NCBI GenBank assembly: GCA_964371655.1
Contig: CAYJOD010000005.1
Span: 62,001 to 126,000, forward strand
Direction: 5' to 3'
Source: CAZGSN01 sp964371655
Lineage (GTDB): Bacteria; Desulfobacterota; Binatia; HRBIN30
Length of the DNA stretch: 64,000 nucleotides
The notes beneath the pieces were generated by a model. It was not told where the DNA came from and ran no database searches. It was given only the letters and a program-made list of their open reading frames with translations. Made by a program: the position numbers and the translations under genes. Of the stretch, positions 50,936 through 59,804 are shown piece after piece (within the stretch, counting starts at the first letter, position 1; each line of letters starts with the position of its first letter).

Positions 50936-51192
50936 TACTCGCAGCGCATGCCGCTCGACTTCGCGGTGCACGAAAGCGTCGTGCTCATCGCGCAATGGCC
51001 GGCAGCACCTGCGGCGGCGGAATCGCCCAGCACCACGCTCACGCGTAGCGGACCGGAAGGTGTCGCAAAGGTCGTCCGCCTCGCCTGGATATCGAATTCC
51101 ACATCGCGGCTGGTGCCCGGAATGTACTTGATCTTGCGCAGACCCGCCGCGCGATTCCCTCCTCGAAGCTTTGTACGGGAGGGGGTCCGCCT
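50936..51192 (-). pseudogene. C-terminal fragment of a secreted protein
   Basis: An open minus-strand frame, stopped in frame at its upstream end (TGA near 51193), reads ...GLRKIKYIPGTSRDVEFDI, then TFATPSGPLRVSVVLGDSAA and ends CTAKSSGMRCE. It is a beta-rich domain ending with paired Cys, of the kind I recall at the C-termini of large exported proteins in this lineage. About 80 codons, no start, no signal. The remnant lies between the ATPase and the CBS gene. Low-level certainty on the relation. Confidence 0.45.
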
Positions 51193-51208
51193 TCACAAGG
51201 CGAATCGC

Positions 51209-51667
51209 TTACGCTGGAGGTTGCGCTTCGCTGACGTCAGGCGGCACGGTGTAGAGATACTCCTGAAGCGATCGTAGCTCCTCGCCCATGCGCTGCATGT
51301 CGACGCGCATCAGGTCGCGGATCGAAAGCATGGAAACAACCTGCGACGCGCGAACCACCGGGAGGTGGCGGATGTTGGCTTGGTCCATCGTGCGCATGGC
51401 GGTTTGGTAGTCGTCACCTTCGTCGGCGATGACCAGGTCGCGAGTCATGACCTGTTCGATGGTCGTCGTCTTCGGGTCGAGCCCACAGGCAACGACTCGG
51501 CGCACCACGTCGCGTTCGGAGAACACGCCGACAAGCCGAGCATCTTCGAGCACGGCGACGATGCCGACGTTGCGCTCGGACATCGTCCGTACCGCTTCCA
51601 CGACAGTCGCGTTACGGCGCACCGCGAACAGAAAACCTTCCCGCATGATCTCGTGCAGTTTTTTCAT
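51209..51667 (-). CDS. CBS-domain protein
   Basis: A 152-residue protein with two CBS repeats (residues about 10-65: FAVRRNATVVEAVRTMSERNVGIVAVLED, and 73-130: LVIADEGDDYQTAMRTMDQANIRHLPVV). Such pairs bind adenosine nucleotides and act as energy sensors. Stand-alone, so its target is unknown. ATG at 51667, with AAGGAG upstream; an extra 22 codons upstream are unlikely. Confidence 0.88.
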   Translation of the reverse strand: MKKLHEIMREGFLFAVRRNATVVEAVRTMSERNVGIVAVLEDARLVGVFSERDVVRRVVACGLDPKTTTIEQVMTRDLVIADEGDDYQTAMRTMDQANIRHLPVVRASQVVSMLSIRDLMRVDMQRMGEELRSLQEYLYTVPPDVSEAQPPA

Positions 51668-52144
51668 CGGCAGCTCGCTCCTTATGCCAGATCGGCGTAT
51701 CGCTAATCTGACCCAGTCCGTCCAACGCGTCAATAGAGTAAGACGTCGACTGCGACTCGGAGTAGTTCAGCCTCCGCGCCCGGGGCTCGGATCCTTCGCG
51801 AATAACAACTCGTCTTCCCTAGCCCCAAGCCGCGAGTTTCAGGTCAGGCTTCAGACTTCAGAGTGTGGGAGATCCCATGAATCACCGCTCCCTGACGGTC
51901 GCGGCTCAGGTCGAGGTCCGCAGGTGTTTGCCATGTCAGAGCCGCGCGCGTAAGCAAGCGGTCAGCGGGTGAGTGCTTCCCCAGAATTACGGCAGGCCTG
52001 CTCCACCCTGTCGCCTTCTCTCAACATGTTGGTAAGAACGATTCCCTAGTGGCTCAGGCTGCAGACCTCAGGAATCTACCATTGGGCAGGGACTGCGCCG
52101 CGGCCACCATGGCGTGGTCACCACCACGCTGCTAGCTGGCACGC
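51668..52144. repeat. 477-bp non-coding stretch including the second copy of the 1058-1158 element
   Basis: 51862-51963 is about 80% identical to 1058-1158 (ACCGCTCC...ACGGTC, CAGGTCGAGGTCCGCAGG, TCAGAGCCGC). The rest holds no recognisable gene. Confidence 0.75.
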
Positions 52145-52558
52145 GTGCCGACGCGGTCTTCAAGGTTGCTGCGCATCTTTACGTTCGCGTTCGTTCTCAC
52201 CTTCGCCCTCAACGCGTCGAATGCCGCGACCGCCTTCAAGGCTTCGACCTGCGCCAGCTGCCCACCGGGTTGTCCGATGCACAGGGGGAAACTCAAGTGC
52301 CACGACGCAGTCGGGAAAGGTGATCACTGCCGACGGCGAATGGCCAAGGCGCCAGGCATTTACCCAAGCGGGTGCACATCGCGCCCGGATGGGTTCACCG
52401 TCGCCGACCCGCCGGCTCTACTCGTTGCCACGCCAGCGCTGGCCGCACCGTTAGGCAGCGTGTGCAACGTGATTCGACAGGTCGGATCGACCTGCGCCGG
52501 CTTTCGCAAACCTCCCACACATCCGCCTCCATTCCACGCTCAGCTGTTCCGATCGTAG
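52145..52558 (+). CDS. Secreted Cys-rich hypothetical protein
   Basis: A 137-residue protein beginning at a GTG, with a signal peptide (LLRIFTFAFVLTFALNASNA). The mature part starts with CASCPPGCPMHRGKLKCH and contains four more Cys (in DHCRR, SGCTS, GSVCN and STCAG). The CxxCxxxC and His-containing pattern suggests metal or haem binding. I do not recognise a family. It precedes an outer-membrane barrel gene, separated by a repeat; the two may work together. The start is moderately certain. Confidence 0.6.
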   Translation: MPTRSSRLLRIFTFAFVLTFALNASNAATAFKASTCASCPPGCPMHRGKLKCHDAVGKGDHCRRRMAKAPGIYPSGCTSRPDGFTVADPPALLVATPALAAPLGSVCNVIRQVGSTCAGFRKPPTHPPPFHAQLFRS

Positions 52559-52681
52559 CCCGTTGAAGAACCCGCACCGCGCGCGTGAGCAGGCGGTGAC
52601 CAGGTACATTTTCTCATCGGGCCGATCGTGTGGTGAGCTAGAAGTCCGTCGAGAAAGGGCGGACCCGATCGAAGCGAGGAG

Positions 52682-52762
52682 CCCTCACCCTAACCCTCTC
52701 CCAAAGGGAGAGGGGAGCTTGCCTTTCTCCCTCTCCCCCTGGGAGAGGGCAGGGGTGAGGGT
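52682..52762. repeat. CTCACCCTAACCCTCTCCC-family palindrome
   Basis: Left CCCTCACCCTAACCCTCTCC and right GGGAGAGGGCAGGGGTGAGG, with an extra internal CCCAAAGGGAGAGG hairpin. The region 52559-52990 between the Cys-rich and barrel genes otherwise contains nothing I can call. Relatives at 36274-36330 and 37425-37562. Confidence 0.8.
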
Positions 52763-52990
52763 GATTGGCATTGTTTCCGATGCTCGATTCTCGCTGCGAT
52801 CCTGCAACTCACCACAAGAGTTGGATCGCCATGAAGCTGAAGCAGAACTCGAATGGAGCGAGGCCGCCACCCTGGCTTCGCGCGTAGGCGCGTGGAAGCG
52901 CAAGAATCATCGAGTGGTGCTCGCCTCGGTTCGAGCTGCAAGCGTGTGCCGCAGGACGCCTGACGCGGCCTGTGGCCAAGGAGACATTCC

Positions 52991-54079
52991 ATGTTTTTCT
53001 ATAGGAAGCATTGGCGGGCGTTGCTGCTTGTAAGCGGGCTCGCCATCAGCGTGCCTTCGCCGCGGCTGGCGCACGCCAGCTGTGGTCAGGCGTTTTGTAC
53101 GGTGGAAGCGAATCCGTCGAGCAAGCAGGCACAGGTACCATGGCAACTGCGCCTGGACGGCCAGATGGAGTATATCGAGCAGGACCAGCCGTGGGTGGGA
53201 TACCATCCGGTTTCGGTCGGAGCCGTGCAGCGCCTCGATCATCAGGAGGTGGAGACCACCAACCTGACATGGAAGCTGCGCGCCGAGCTCGCCCTCGACG
53301 AGCACTGGAGCTTCGGACTCGCCCTGCCGATCGTTCACCGCGAGCATCTACATCTGATGAGCGTTGCCCCGATGCCGATGTCGGCCGCCATCAAGCACCA
53401 GACGACCATGGCCGGCGAGCCGATCACCATCGGCGACGCGACCGGCATCCCCGAGCGCTGGAACTATACGGAGCTCGGCGATCTCGAAGCCACGGTACGC
53501 TACTCGATCGCGGGCACCGATGCGCTGCCGGACTGGTGGTTGAGCATCTTCGCAGGGCTGAAGCTGCCGAGCGCCAGAACCCGCGTCCACAACGACTCCG
53601 GCGACGAGGCGGAGCTCCCCATGCAGCCGGGCACTGGGTCGGTCGATCCACTCTTCGGATTGTTTCTACGGCGATCCATCGACTCCCATGATCTGCGCGG
53701 CAACGCGTCGCGAATCCCGCTCTTCACCTCCGTCTCGTTACACCCCCCAGGTTCCGATGGACGCTTCGGCTATCGACCGGGGCTCGAGGCCATCGTCTCG
53801 GTCGGCAGTGTGTACCCGCTCACCGAGAATCTCGATCTGCTTGGGCAGATCAACTTCCGCTACAAGGATCGTGATCACCCTGGCGCCGCACCCGGCGTGG
53901 AGGCCGAGCATAGCGGTGGCGAGACGGTGCATCTGAGTCCTGGCGTCCGCGTCTGGCTGTCCGAAACAACCGCGCTCTCAGGCTACTTTCAGGTGCCGGT
54001 CCTACGCCGCGTCAACGGCATCCAACTGGTCAGCGATTGGAACCTGCTGTTCGCCGTGAGCCATGAAATCAACCTCTGA
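52991..54079 (+). CDS. Outer-membrane beta-barrel protein (MetA-pathway/transporter-like)
   Basis: A 362-residue exported protein with a signal peptide (VSGLAISVPSPRLAHA). Alternating hydrophobic/polar strands (LTWKLRAELALDEHWSFGLALPI, DWWLSIFAGLKLPSA) and a C-terminal strand ending in NL are typical of outer-membrane barrels like the 'MetA-pathway of phenol degradation' family. It contains several His-rich positions (HREHLHLM). AAGGAGACA precedes the ATG. Paired with the Cys-rich secreted protein upstream. Transport of a small hydrophobic or metal ligand is only a guess. Confidence 0.7.
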   Translation: MFFYRKHWRALLLVSGLAISVPSPRLAHASCGQAFCTVEANPSSKQAQVPWQLRLDGQMEYIEQDQPWVGYHPVSVGAVQRLDHQEVETTNLTWKLRAELALDEHWSFGLALPIVHREHLHLMSVAPMPMSAAIKHQTTMAGEPITIGDATGIPERWNYTELGDLEATVRYSIAGTDALPDWWLSIFAGLKLPSARTRVHNDSGDEAELPMQPGTGSVDPLFGLFLRRSIDSHDLRGNASRIPLFTSVSLHPPGSDGRFGYRPGLEAIVSVGSVYPLTENLDLLGQINFRYKDRDHPGAAPGVEAEHSGGETVHLSPGVRVWLSETTALSGYFQVPVLRRVNGIQLVSDWNLLFAVSHEINL

Positions 54080-54103
54080 CACCGGGGGGCGCGGTCAACA
54101 CCA

Positions 54104-54150
54104 ACATTCTCTAGAGCCCGCGCAAGCGGGCGCGGGCTCGCTAGAGAATG
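54104..54150 (+). terminator. Strong hairpin after the outer-membrane barrel gene
   Basis: CATTCTCTAGAGCCCGCGC pairs with GCGCGGGCTCGCTAGAGAATG around a short loop, 25 bases beyond the stop. Stable, but no T-run. Confidence 0.5.
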
Positions 54151-54194
54151 ACCTCGTGAAGTCGGGGATTTCTTTCGGATCCCGGATTCAATCC

Positions 54195-54415
54195 ACAGAT
54201 GACCCAGCGCGGCCGTCGGCCGGAACCCAGTTGTTGCCCTAAAGCTCGAAGACAAAATCCGCAGATGACTCAGATGACGCAGATGCTGAAGAAGAGAGGT
54301 CCTCTCGCTCCCATGCTTGAAGGAAAGCGGCAAACGCCAGTTTTCCAAGCGACCAATCAAGACACTTCTCAGGCCTTCTTATCGGTGTCATCTGCGTCAT
54401 CTGTGGACTCTTGGG
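54195..54415. repeat. ACAGATGACGCAGAT-family palindrome
   Basis: The left arm has ATCCGCAGATGACTCAGATG (about 54261-54285) and the right arm has GTCATCTGCGTCATCTGTGG (about 54388-54407). Part of the same family as the elements at 23624-23705 and 29145-29365. The gap 54080-54494 has no other feature than this and the hairpin. Confidence 0.75.
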
Positions 54416-54494
54416 TCAGAGCAGAATCCTTGACAGAATTCTTCGCCTGGCTCCGCCGCAAGCCGTTTCCGCCGTTGTACCGCGGGCTTGATCG

Positions 54495-54908
54495 CTACTC
54501 CTTCGTTGCCGCCACGATCTCTGCGCCGAGGTACTTGGGATTGGCGACGGCGAGCTTGTCGACGACGGTTTGGCGGACGTGTTTCATCACCAGGTGGCGC
54601 CACGCCCCGACGTCGGCGTCGCCGTCGCGGATGCGCGCGCACAAGTGCTCGACGCGCTTCTTCAACGCCTTACGCATGGCGCGGAGGTCGCCTGGAATCG
54701 GCGCGGCGCCGAGCACGGCATCGAGACTCTCCCACTCGACACGCAGCTGCAGATCTTCGCTGTCGAGCTCGCGCCGCACGATGCTCAAAACGTTGGCGGC
54801 GACACGGGCGTGGAACTTCTTCGGTCCCTCCAGTGCCGCAACGACGTCGTCTTCGATGAAATGCTGAACCGCCTCGAGCAGCTCGCTGTACGTCGGCCGG
54901 TCCTGCAC
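54495..54908 (-). CDS. DUF6285-family protein
   Basis: A 137-residue helical protein starting at a GTG four bases after the preceding stop. MQDRPTYSELLEAVQHFIEDD, ARVAANVLSIVRREL and VDKLAVANPKYLG match the short DUF6285 proteins I recall next to aminoglycoside-phosphotransferase-like genes in acyl-CoA dehydrogenase loci. Function unknown. It agrees with the phosphotransferase located upstream; a lipoprotein gene lies in between. Confidence 0.8.
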   Translation of the reverse strand: MQDRPTYSELLEAVQHFIEDDVVAALEGPKKFHARVAANVLSIVRRELDSEDLQLRVEWESLDAVLGAAPIPGDLRAMRKALKKRVEHLCARIRDGDADVGAWRHLVMKHVRQTVVDKLAVANPKYLGAEIVAATKE

Positions 54909-54911
54909 CCC

Positions 54912-55601
54912 CTACTCCCTCCCACGCAACTTGAGCTTCTGGCAATCGCCGATGGCGCGGCCGCCGACGATGGCACAGGCCAGCTCGCGACGCAGCCGCG
55001 GTGCCTGCATGGCGGTCGACTCCGAGCGCAGCTCGCCCAGGCCCGGAACCAACAGCAACTGGGTCGTGATCTCGATCGTCTCCCCACCGCCTTCGAGCCT
55101 CCGGGTCGTGCGCACGGAAATCGGGTTGGGATGACTGCCGAGCGCCGATTGCGTCGGCGCGGCGGCGGCGAACTCCTGATGCTGCGTCACCTTGAGGACG
55201 CCGAGTGCCTGGTCGTCATCGATCCCCGTTACGTTCGCATCGACGGTCGCCTGGCGTTGTCCCGAGTACAAGGGAACGTCGACGTACGGCAGCGGCGGCT
55301 TATAGGTGATGCGGACACCGCGGGTCAGATCGTCTTCACTGACCACCACCATCGACTTGCCGTCGCTGCGAATGCGCACGCGCCCGGAGGCAAGACCGTC
55401 TTCGCTCAAGGTCACCTCGAACTCTCCGGCCGCGGCAAGAGCCCCGACGTGCTCGACTTGGAGGCCCGAGGCGACCGCGACGCCGTCAATGAGACGCTCC
55501 CACTTGAACACAAAATGATCGCGATCCCCATGCGGCACCAACGTATCGAGAGAGGTGGCGAGCTGCGCCGGCCTGGCCAACGTCGAACACCCTTGCACCA
55601 T
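54912..55601 (-). CDS. Hypothetical lipoprotein with disturbed 5' end
   Basis: About 229 residues from the ATG at 55601; lipobox VQGC follows at once, so the hydrophobic part of the signal (HFFPFGIVLLCL) lies upstream and is formed partly by repeat DNA. A TTG at 55613 or an ATG further up may be used. The mature region (DHFVFKWERLIDGVAVASG, IRSDGKSMVVVSEDDLTRG, YSGQRQATVDANVTG) is beta-rich; no family recognised. Stop immediately before the DUF6285 gene. Confidence 0.65.
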   Translation of the reverse strand: MVQGCSTLARPAQLATSLDTLVPHGDRDHFVFKWERLIDGVAVASGLQVEHVGALAAAGEFEVTLSEDGLASGRVRIRSDGKSMVVVSEDDLTRGVRITYKPPLPYVDVPLYSGQRQATVDANVTGIDDDQALGVLKVTQHQEFAAAAPTQSALGSHPNPISVRTTRRLEGGGETIEITTQLLLVPGLGELRSESTAMQAPRLRRELACAIVGGRAIGDCQKLKLRGRE

Positions 55602-55978
55602 CAAGCAGAGCAAGACGATCCCGAACGGGAAGAAATGGAGAACAGGAAACCGGAAACGGGAGATGGAAAACGGCAGTGGGTCAGTTTGATGGTTTCGCTC
55701 GATGTCATCCCGAGCGGAGCGAGGGATCTGACAGTGTTTGCCCTGACGCTGCTGGAGAAGATTTCTTGCCGCGGAAGCGCGATGGCTCGGAATGACACTC
55801 AAACTGAGCCACTCCCTGAAGAACCGATCAATTGACCAGTTTCCAGTTTCCTGTCTGCGGTTTTCCATTTCCCTTCCGTGGTGCTCAAGATTTTCCCGGC
55901 AAGCGCCTAACAACGCGGCGCGCGGCCGTCGACCTGCGGGGCGCTCCCCGCAACCGAACGAAATCGCTCTTTCCATCG
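55602..55978. repeat. Nested palindromes: GGAAACCGGAAACGGG outer element containing a TIR-flanked GAGCGGAGCGAGGGATCT element
   Basis: The outer arms are GGAAACCGGAAACGGGAGAT (55645-55664) and TTTCCATTTCCC (about 55862-55873). The inner element at 55681-55807 starts TCAGTTTGATGG and ends CTCAAACTGA, and contains GTCATCCCGAGCGGAGCGAG and GGCTCGGAATGAC. A second copy is at 62455-62588. Confidence 0.85.
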
Positions 55979-57004
55979 TCAAGGTGTTTCCTCGATCAAA
56001 TTGAGCAGCTCGAGCTCCATCTCCGCCGTGCGCCGTCCGAGGCTGGCGAGCTCTACGCTCTTTACGTGCCCATCCAAGTAGGTCCTCGCCTGCATGATGG
56101 TAATGATGGCCCACTTCAAGTTGCCGAGAACCTCCCAGGTGCGAACGTGCTCGGGGTCGATTCGCTCGCCGCTCGCGGCTTCGTAGGCGGCAAAGAGCTC
56201 GTCGCGACTGCCGATGCCGCCAACCGGTTTGTCATCGTTGCCGAAACGCCACGAGCGCACACAGAGCCAACCGAGATCCTCCATCGGGTCGCCGATGTGG
56301 GCGAGCTCCCAATCGAGGATGCTACGCACCCCTTCCGGTCCGAAGATCACGTTGCCGATGCGAAAGTCGCCGTGCACAACGCAGCGCCGTGCACCCGCCG
56401 GCGGCCGCTGCCGCAGCCAGCGGATCGCCAGCTCGAAGGCCGGGTGTGGATCTGACGTAATCAGGTGATAGATCTGTTCGAAACGATTCAGCTCGAACTC
56501 GACGGCGCTCTGTCCCGCTTCGGGCTGCACCAGAAAGCCGAGAAGCTCCGGCGTCGGATCGATGCGATGGATGTCCGTCAGAATCGCGCCGAGCTGCGCC
56601 GTCATTGCCTGGCGCGCTCCGGCGTACTCATCGTCGCGCAGCAAACGTCGCGGGATGGTTTCACCCTCGATTCGATCCATCATGAAAAACGGAGCCCCCA
56701 AGGTTTCCGTTTCGTCGGCCAGCCAATGCACCGGGGGTACGGGAACACCCGCGGCGGCAGCCGCACGCAGGAGCTCGAACTCGTCGCGGCGACGCGTCTC
56801 GACGGCCGCGCCCGGCGGATCGCGGCGCAGTACCAGCGCGTGAGTTTGCACCTCGCCGCCCAGCTCGTAAGACAAGTCGAGAGACCAGATCTCGCGCGAC
56901 GCGCCGCCGGCCATGCGCCTGAGCGCGGAGATCGAGACAGTCTCGACCCCGATCTGACGGGCCAGGAACGCGCGCAAGCGGTGCTCCGCAGTGGCGAGGT
57001 CCAT
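55979..57004 (-). CDS. Aminoglycoside-phosphotransferase-like family protein
   Basis: A 341-residue kinase-fold protein. CVVHGDFRIGNVIF carries the HGDxxxxN catalytic loop; SILDWELAHIGDP the metal-binding Asp; RMAGGASREIWSL the nucleotide-binding region. It resembles the phosphotransferase domain of ACAD10-type proteins, found next to DUF6285 in bacteria and thought to phosphorylate 4-hydroxyacyl-type or other small substrates. Substrate unknown. Located upstream of the lipoprotein and DUF6285 genes on the same strand. Confidence 0.88.
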   Translation of the reverse strand: MDLATAEHRLRAFLARQIGVETVSISALRRMAGGASREIWSLDLSYELGGEVQTHALVLRRDPPGAAVETRRRDEFELLRAAAAAGVPVPPVHWLADETETLGAPFFMMDRIEGETIPRRLLRDDEYAGARQAMTAQLGAILTDIHRIDPTPELLGFLVQPEAGQSAVEFELNRFEQIYHLITSDPHPAFELAIRWLRQRPPAGARRCVVHGDFRIGNVIFGPEGVRSILDWELAHIGDPMEDLGWLCVRSWRFGNDDKPVGGIGSRDELFAAYEAASGERIDPEHVRTWEVLGNLKWAIITIMQARTYLDGHVKSVELASLGRRTAEMELELLNLIEETP

Positions 57005-57391
57005 TGCGTATGGCTTACCTGAACGCGGGTGGCAGTCAAACCATCAGCTTGTGAGCCGCAGGGCCACGGCAAAGTCGTCGCCGGAGGGGGGGGAGCCGCA
57101 TCAAGGCTCATTCCACCCGGCGGCGGACGAGCCGTCCGCGCCCAGCGATTGCCTCAAACCAGCGCCCCGAGCGGAATATTATCGCCGGGAGCGCGGGCGG
57201 CCCGCCCGCATGGCTCATGACCCCTGCCGTGGCGCAGGCTCCGTCAGCGACTTTGCCGTGGCCCTGTTGTGAGCCGGGCTTCGAAGCCGCCTCAGGCTTC
57301 ACGCCTCAGCGTTCAGGCTTCGAATTCGGAAGCTTTTCCCGAGGCCGGAAGCCAGAGGTCGGACGCCTACTCCAAACCCCACCTTGCCGTG
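57005..57391. repeat. 387-bp non-coding region with large inverted repeat
   Basis: GGGCCACGGCAAAGTCG at 57061-57077 and its reverse complement at 57248-57264 bound the element. The right part (57220-57274) is a copy of 25473-25518. GGGCGGCCCGCCCGC lies inside at 57195-57209. The rest, up to galK, holds nothing I can call. Confidence 0.75.
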
Positions 57392-58744
57392 TCACGTCAA
57401 CCGCACCACGCCCGCCCCGGCTTGCGGGCGGAAGGCGAAACGGTAGTCGGCCGTCCGCGCCCCGAGGCCGAGGCGACGGGAGTAGAAGCTGCGATCGATC
57501 TGCTCCAGGAAGTCCGCGACCAACTTGTCGTCAACGAGATTGACTGTGCAACCGCCGAAACCGGCTCCGGTCAGCCGTGCGCCCATGGCTCCGGCCACCT
57601 TGGCGCGCGCGACGAGCTCTTCGAGTTGCGGGCAGCTGATGTCGTAATTGTCGCGACAACTCGCGTGCGAGCCGTCCATCAAGCGCGCAAATCCTTCGAC
57701 GTCTCCGTCATCCAGCAAGGTCTCGGCACGATTGACGCGGTCTGCCTCCGACAGCACGTGACGGGCGCGCCGCACCGGACAGAAGCGGTCGCCGATTTCA
57801 CGCGGGATCTCGCACGCGCGCCGCAGCTCTTCGGGATCCGTACCGATGGCGGCGGCGAACGCAGCGAGAGGCAAGGGACGATCCGGAACGATTTGTGCCA
57901 GGTCCGAAATGAACTCCGATAGCGCGCGCTCGGGGAACAGCGCCGCCAGATCGCCTAGAGTTCGCAAGCCACGCGGCAGCGCCGCGCCGAGGATCCGATC
58001 CAGGGCTCGGCAGGCAAGACGGCATTCGATCACGCGCAGGTTATAGGCGCGCTTCGCGGCACCGGATTTCTCGGCACGTACCAGGCTATGACAGACGAGG
58101 ACGCTGTACCCTTGCGGCATCGCGATGGGGCGCGTACGCAAAGGGAAGAAGTCGATGCGCAATGCCTTACCTTCTTGCGCCAACAGACTGACGGCCTGAT
58201 CCATACCCCCGCTCAGGGTGCCGACGTAGCGCTCGGCCACCGGCAGCAGCTCTGCCAATTCGACGAACCCGACTTCGGCATTGTTGGCGGCGAGGATGGC
58301 AAGCGCGTTGGCCACCACCAGTGCCGACGACGAAGACAGACCGGCCCCGGCGGGAATGTTGCCGTCGACCACGAGATCGACACCGCGATCGATTCGCGGT
58401 CCGTCCTCACCCTGCAGGCCGTAGCGCACCAGCCCCTGCACCGCCGCCTTCGAGTAGTTACCCCAATCGCCGCCGTCGTAGGGCGCGATGTGGTCGCTGA
58501 GCTCGTACTGCCGCGGCCCAAAAGCGCTGTTCGCGTTGACCAGGGATACACGTCGATCGTCGCGGGCACAGCCGGCCATCAGAACACAGCGATCGATGGC
58601 CATCGGCAACACCGGAAGCCCGTTGTAGTCGGTGTGCTCGCCGAGCAGATTGACCCGGCCAGGGGCGCGGACGATGAACGCCGGCGGCTTGCCGAAGCTG
58701 CCGACGAAGGCGCTGATCAAGGAATCGATTTGTTTCTTGAGCAT
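57392..58744 (-). CDS. galK: Galactokinase (GHMP kinase)
   Basis: A 450-residue sugar kinase, ATP + D-galactose to galactose-1-phosphate. N-terminal RAPGRVNLLGEHTDYNG carries the galactokinase signature with Glu/His/Asp for substrate binding. PAGAGLSSSSAL is the GHMP ATP-binding loop, and TGAGFGGC the third motif. Longer than E. coli GalK (382) because of extra loops. No galE or galT is nearby. A sugar-1-phosphate nucleotidyltransferase lies just upstream, so a related GHMP kinase for another sugar cannot be excluded. Confidence 0.88.
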   Translation of the reverse strand: MLKKQIDSLISAFVGSFGKPPAFIVRAPGRVNLLGEHTDYNGLPVLPMAIDRCVLMAGCARDDRRVSLVNANSAFGPRQYELSDHIAPYDGGDWGNYSKAAVQGLVRYGLQGEDGPRIDRGVDLVVDGNIPAGAGLSSSSALVVANALAILAANNAEVGFVELAELLPVAERYVGTLSGGMDQAVSLLAQEGKALRIDFFPLRTRPIAMPQGYSVLVCHSLVRAEKSGAAKRAYNLRVIECRLACRALDRILGAALPRGLRTLGDLAALFPERALSEFISDLAQIVPDRPLPLAAFAAAIGTDPEELRRACEIPREIGDRFCPVRRARHVLSEADRVNRAETLLDDGDVEGFARLMDGSHASCRDNYDISCPQLEELVARAKVAGAMGARLTGAGFGGCTVNLVDDKLVADFLEQIDRSFYSRRLGLGARTADYRFAFRPQAGAGVVRLT

Positions 58745-58773
58745 TGTCTAGCACTGACCCGGATGAGCTTTTC

Positions 58774-58933
58774 TCACCGCAGAGGCGCTGAGGCGCAGAG
58801 AACACGGGGCATCAAAGCCCGGCTCCAGCCTCGGATTTCTCCGGACATCTGATCCTGCTTCCCTTGGCTTCGTCCGCATCACGACGCTCTCAATCTTGAT
58901 CTCTCCGCGTCTCCGCGTCTCTGCGGTAAAATC
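58774..58933. repeat. CACCGCAGAGGCGC-family palindrome
   Basis: Left CACCGCAGAGGCGCTGAGGC (58776-58795) and right CTCTCCGCGTCTCCGCGTCT/CTGCGGT (58898-58927). It lies between galK and the nucleotidyltransferase. Confidence 0.8.
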
Positions 58934-58948
58934 CCTTGCCTCATCTGT

Positions 58949-59674
58949 CTAGGCTTGCGGCACGAAGACGCGTTCGGCCTGCGCCAGATCTTCGGGCGTG
59001 CCCAAGTCGCTCCAAAAGCCACGCAGGGGATAGGCGCGCACCACACAGCCGGCCTCGATCATAGCTGCGATCGCCTGCGGCAGCTCGTACTCGCCGCGCG
59101 GCGAAGGTTGCAGACGCTCGGCATACTCAAAGATCGTCTGCGTAGGAATGAAGATGCCGGCGTTATTCCAGTTCGTCGTCGACGTGCCGCGCGCCGGTTT
59201 CTCGATCACACGGGTCACGCGCCCGCTGTCGTCCACGTATACCGCAGCGCCGCGCCACGGATCGTCGACGCGATTCAACGACAGCAGTAGGTCGCAAGGC
59301 TGGGCCGCGAAGTCGCGCCCAAGCGCGGCGTATTCCGCGAAATCGATGACAACGTCACCCCACGACAGCAGGAACGGATCGTCGCCGATCACATCGCGCG
59401 CCAGCAAGAGCGCCGGCGCGGTGCCTTCGGCACCGTCCTGACGGCGGTAGTGGACGCGCATGTCGAGACGTGACCCGGTGCCGAGGGCGGCCTCGATCTG
59501 GTCACCGCGATAACCGACAACGACGACGACCTCGTCGACACCGGCGCTGCGGAAACCGGACAGGATGTGCTCGATGATCGGCCGCCCGCGCAACGCCAGC
59601 AGCGGCTTGGGGGTGTTCGCGGTCAATGCGCCCATGCGGGTGCCGCGACCAGCAGCGAGGACAACGCCTTTCAC
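58949..59674 (-). CDS. Sugar-1-phosphate nucleotidyltransferase
   Basis: A 241-residue nucleotidyltransferase. GVVLAAGRGTRMG is the nucleotide-binding signature; NTPKPLLALRGRPIIEH and VDDSGRVTRVIEKP are typical of glucose-1-phosphate thymidylyltransferase/mannose-1-phosphate guanylyltransferase-like enzymes. NDP-sugar would be the product; which nucleotide is not determinable. GTG at 59674 with AAGGGG upstream gives the usual N-terminus; 23 upstream codons rejected. Adjacent to galK and a GT39-like protein, so sugar activation for surface glycan is plausible. Confidence 0.9.
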   Translation of the reverse strand: MKGVVLAAGRGTRMGALTANTPKPLLALRGRPIIEHILSGFRSAGVDEVVVVVGYRGDQIEAALGTGSRLDMRVHYRRQDGAEGTAPALLLARDVIGDDPFLLSWGDVVIDFAEYAALGRDFAAQPCDLLLSLNRVDDPWRGAAVYVDDSGRVTRVIEKPARGTSTTNWNNAGIFIPTQTIFEYAERLQPSPRGEYELPQAIAAMIEAGCVVRAYPLRGFWSDLGTPEDLAQAERVFVPQA

Positions 59675-59804
59675 ATCTAACCCCTTCCGCCTGAAATCTG
59701 CCCTCGGCCCGACGCGAGGTTTGCACCATGCCGCGAGGGGCACCGATTGGCAAGATGAAAGCCCCCCCGCACCAGCGGGGCCACGGCGGACGGTGGGCCA
59801 TTTG

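Noticed and set aside
50861..51277. 138-codon plus-strand frame between ATPase and CBS genes
   Set aside because: The minus-strand frame ending at 50936 has coding-like strands and Cys pattern, so this one is taken as its shadow.
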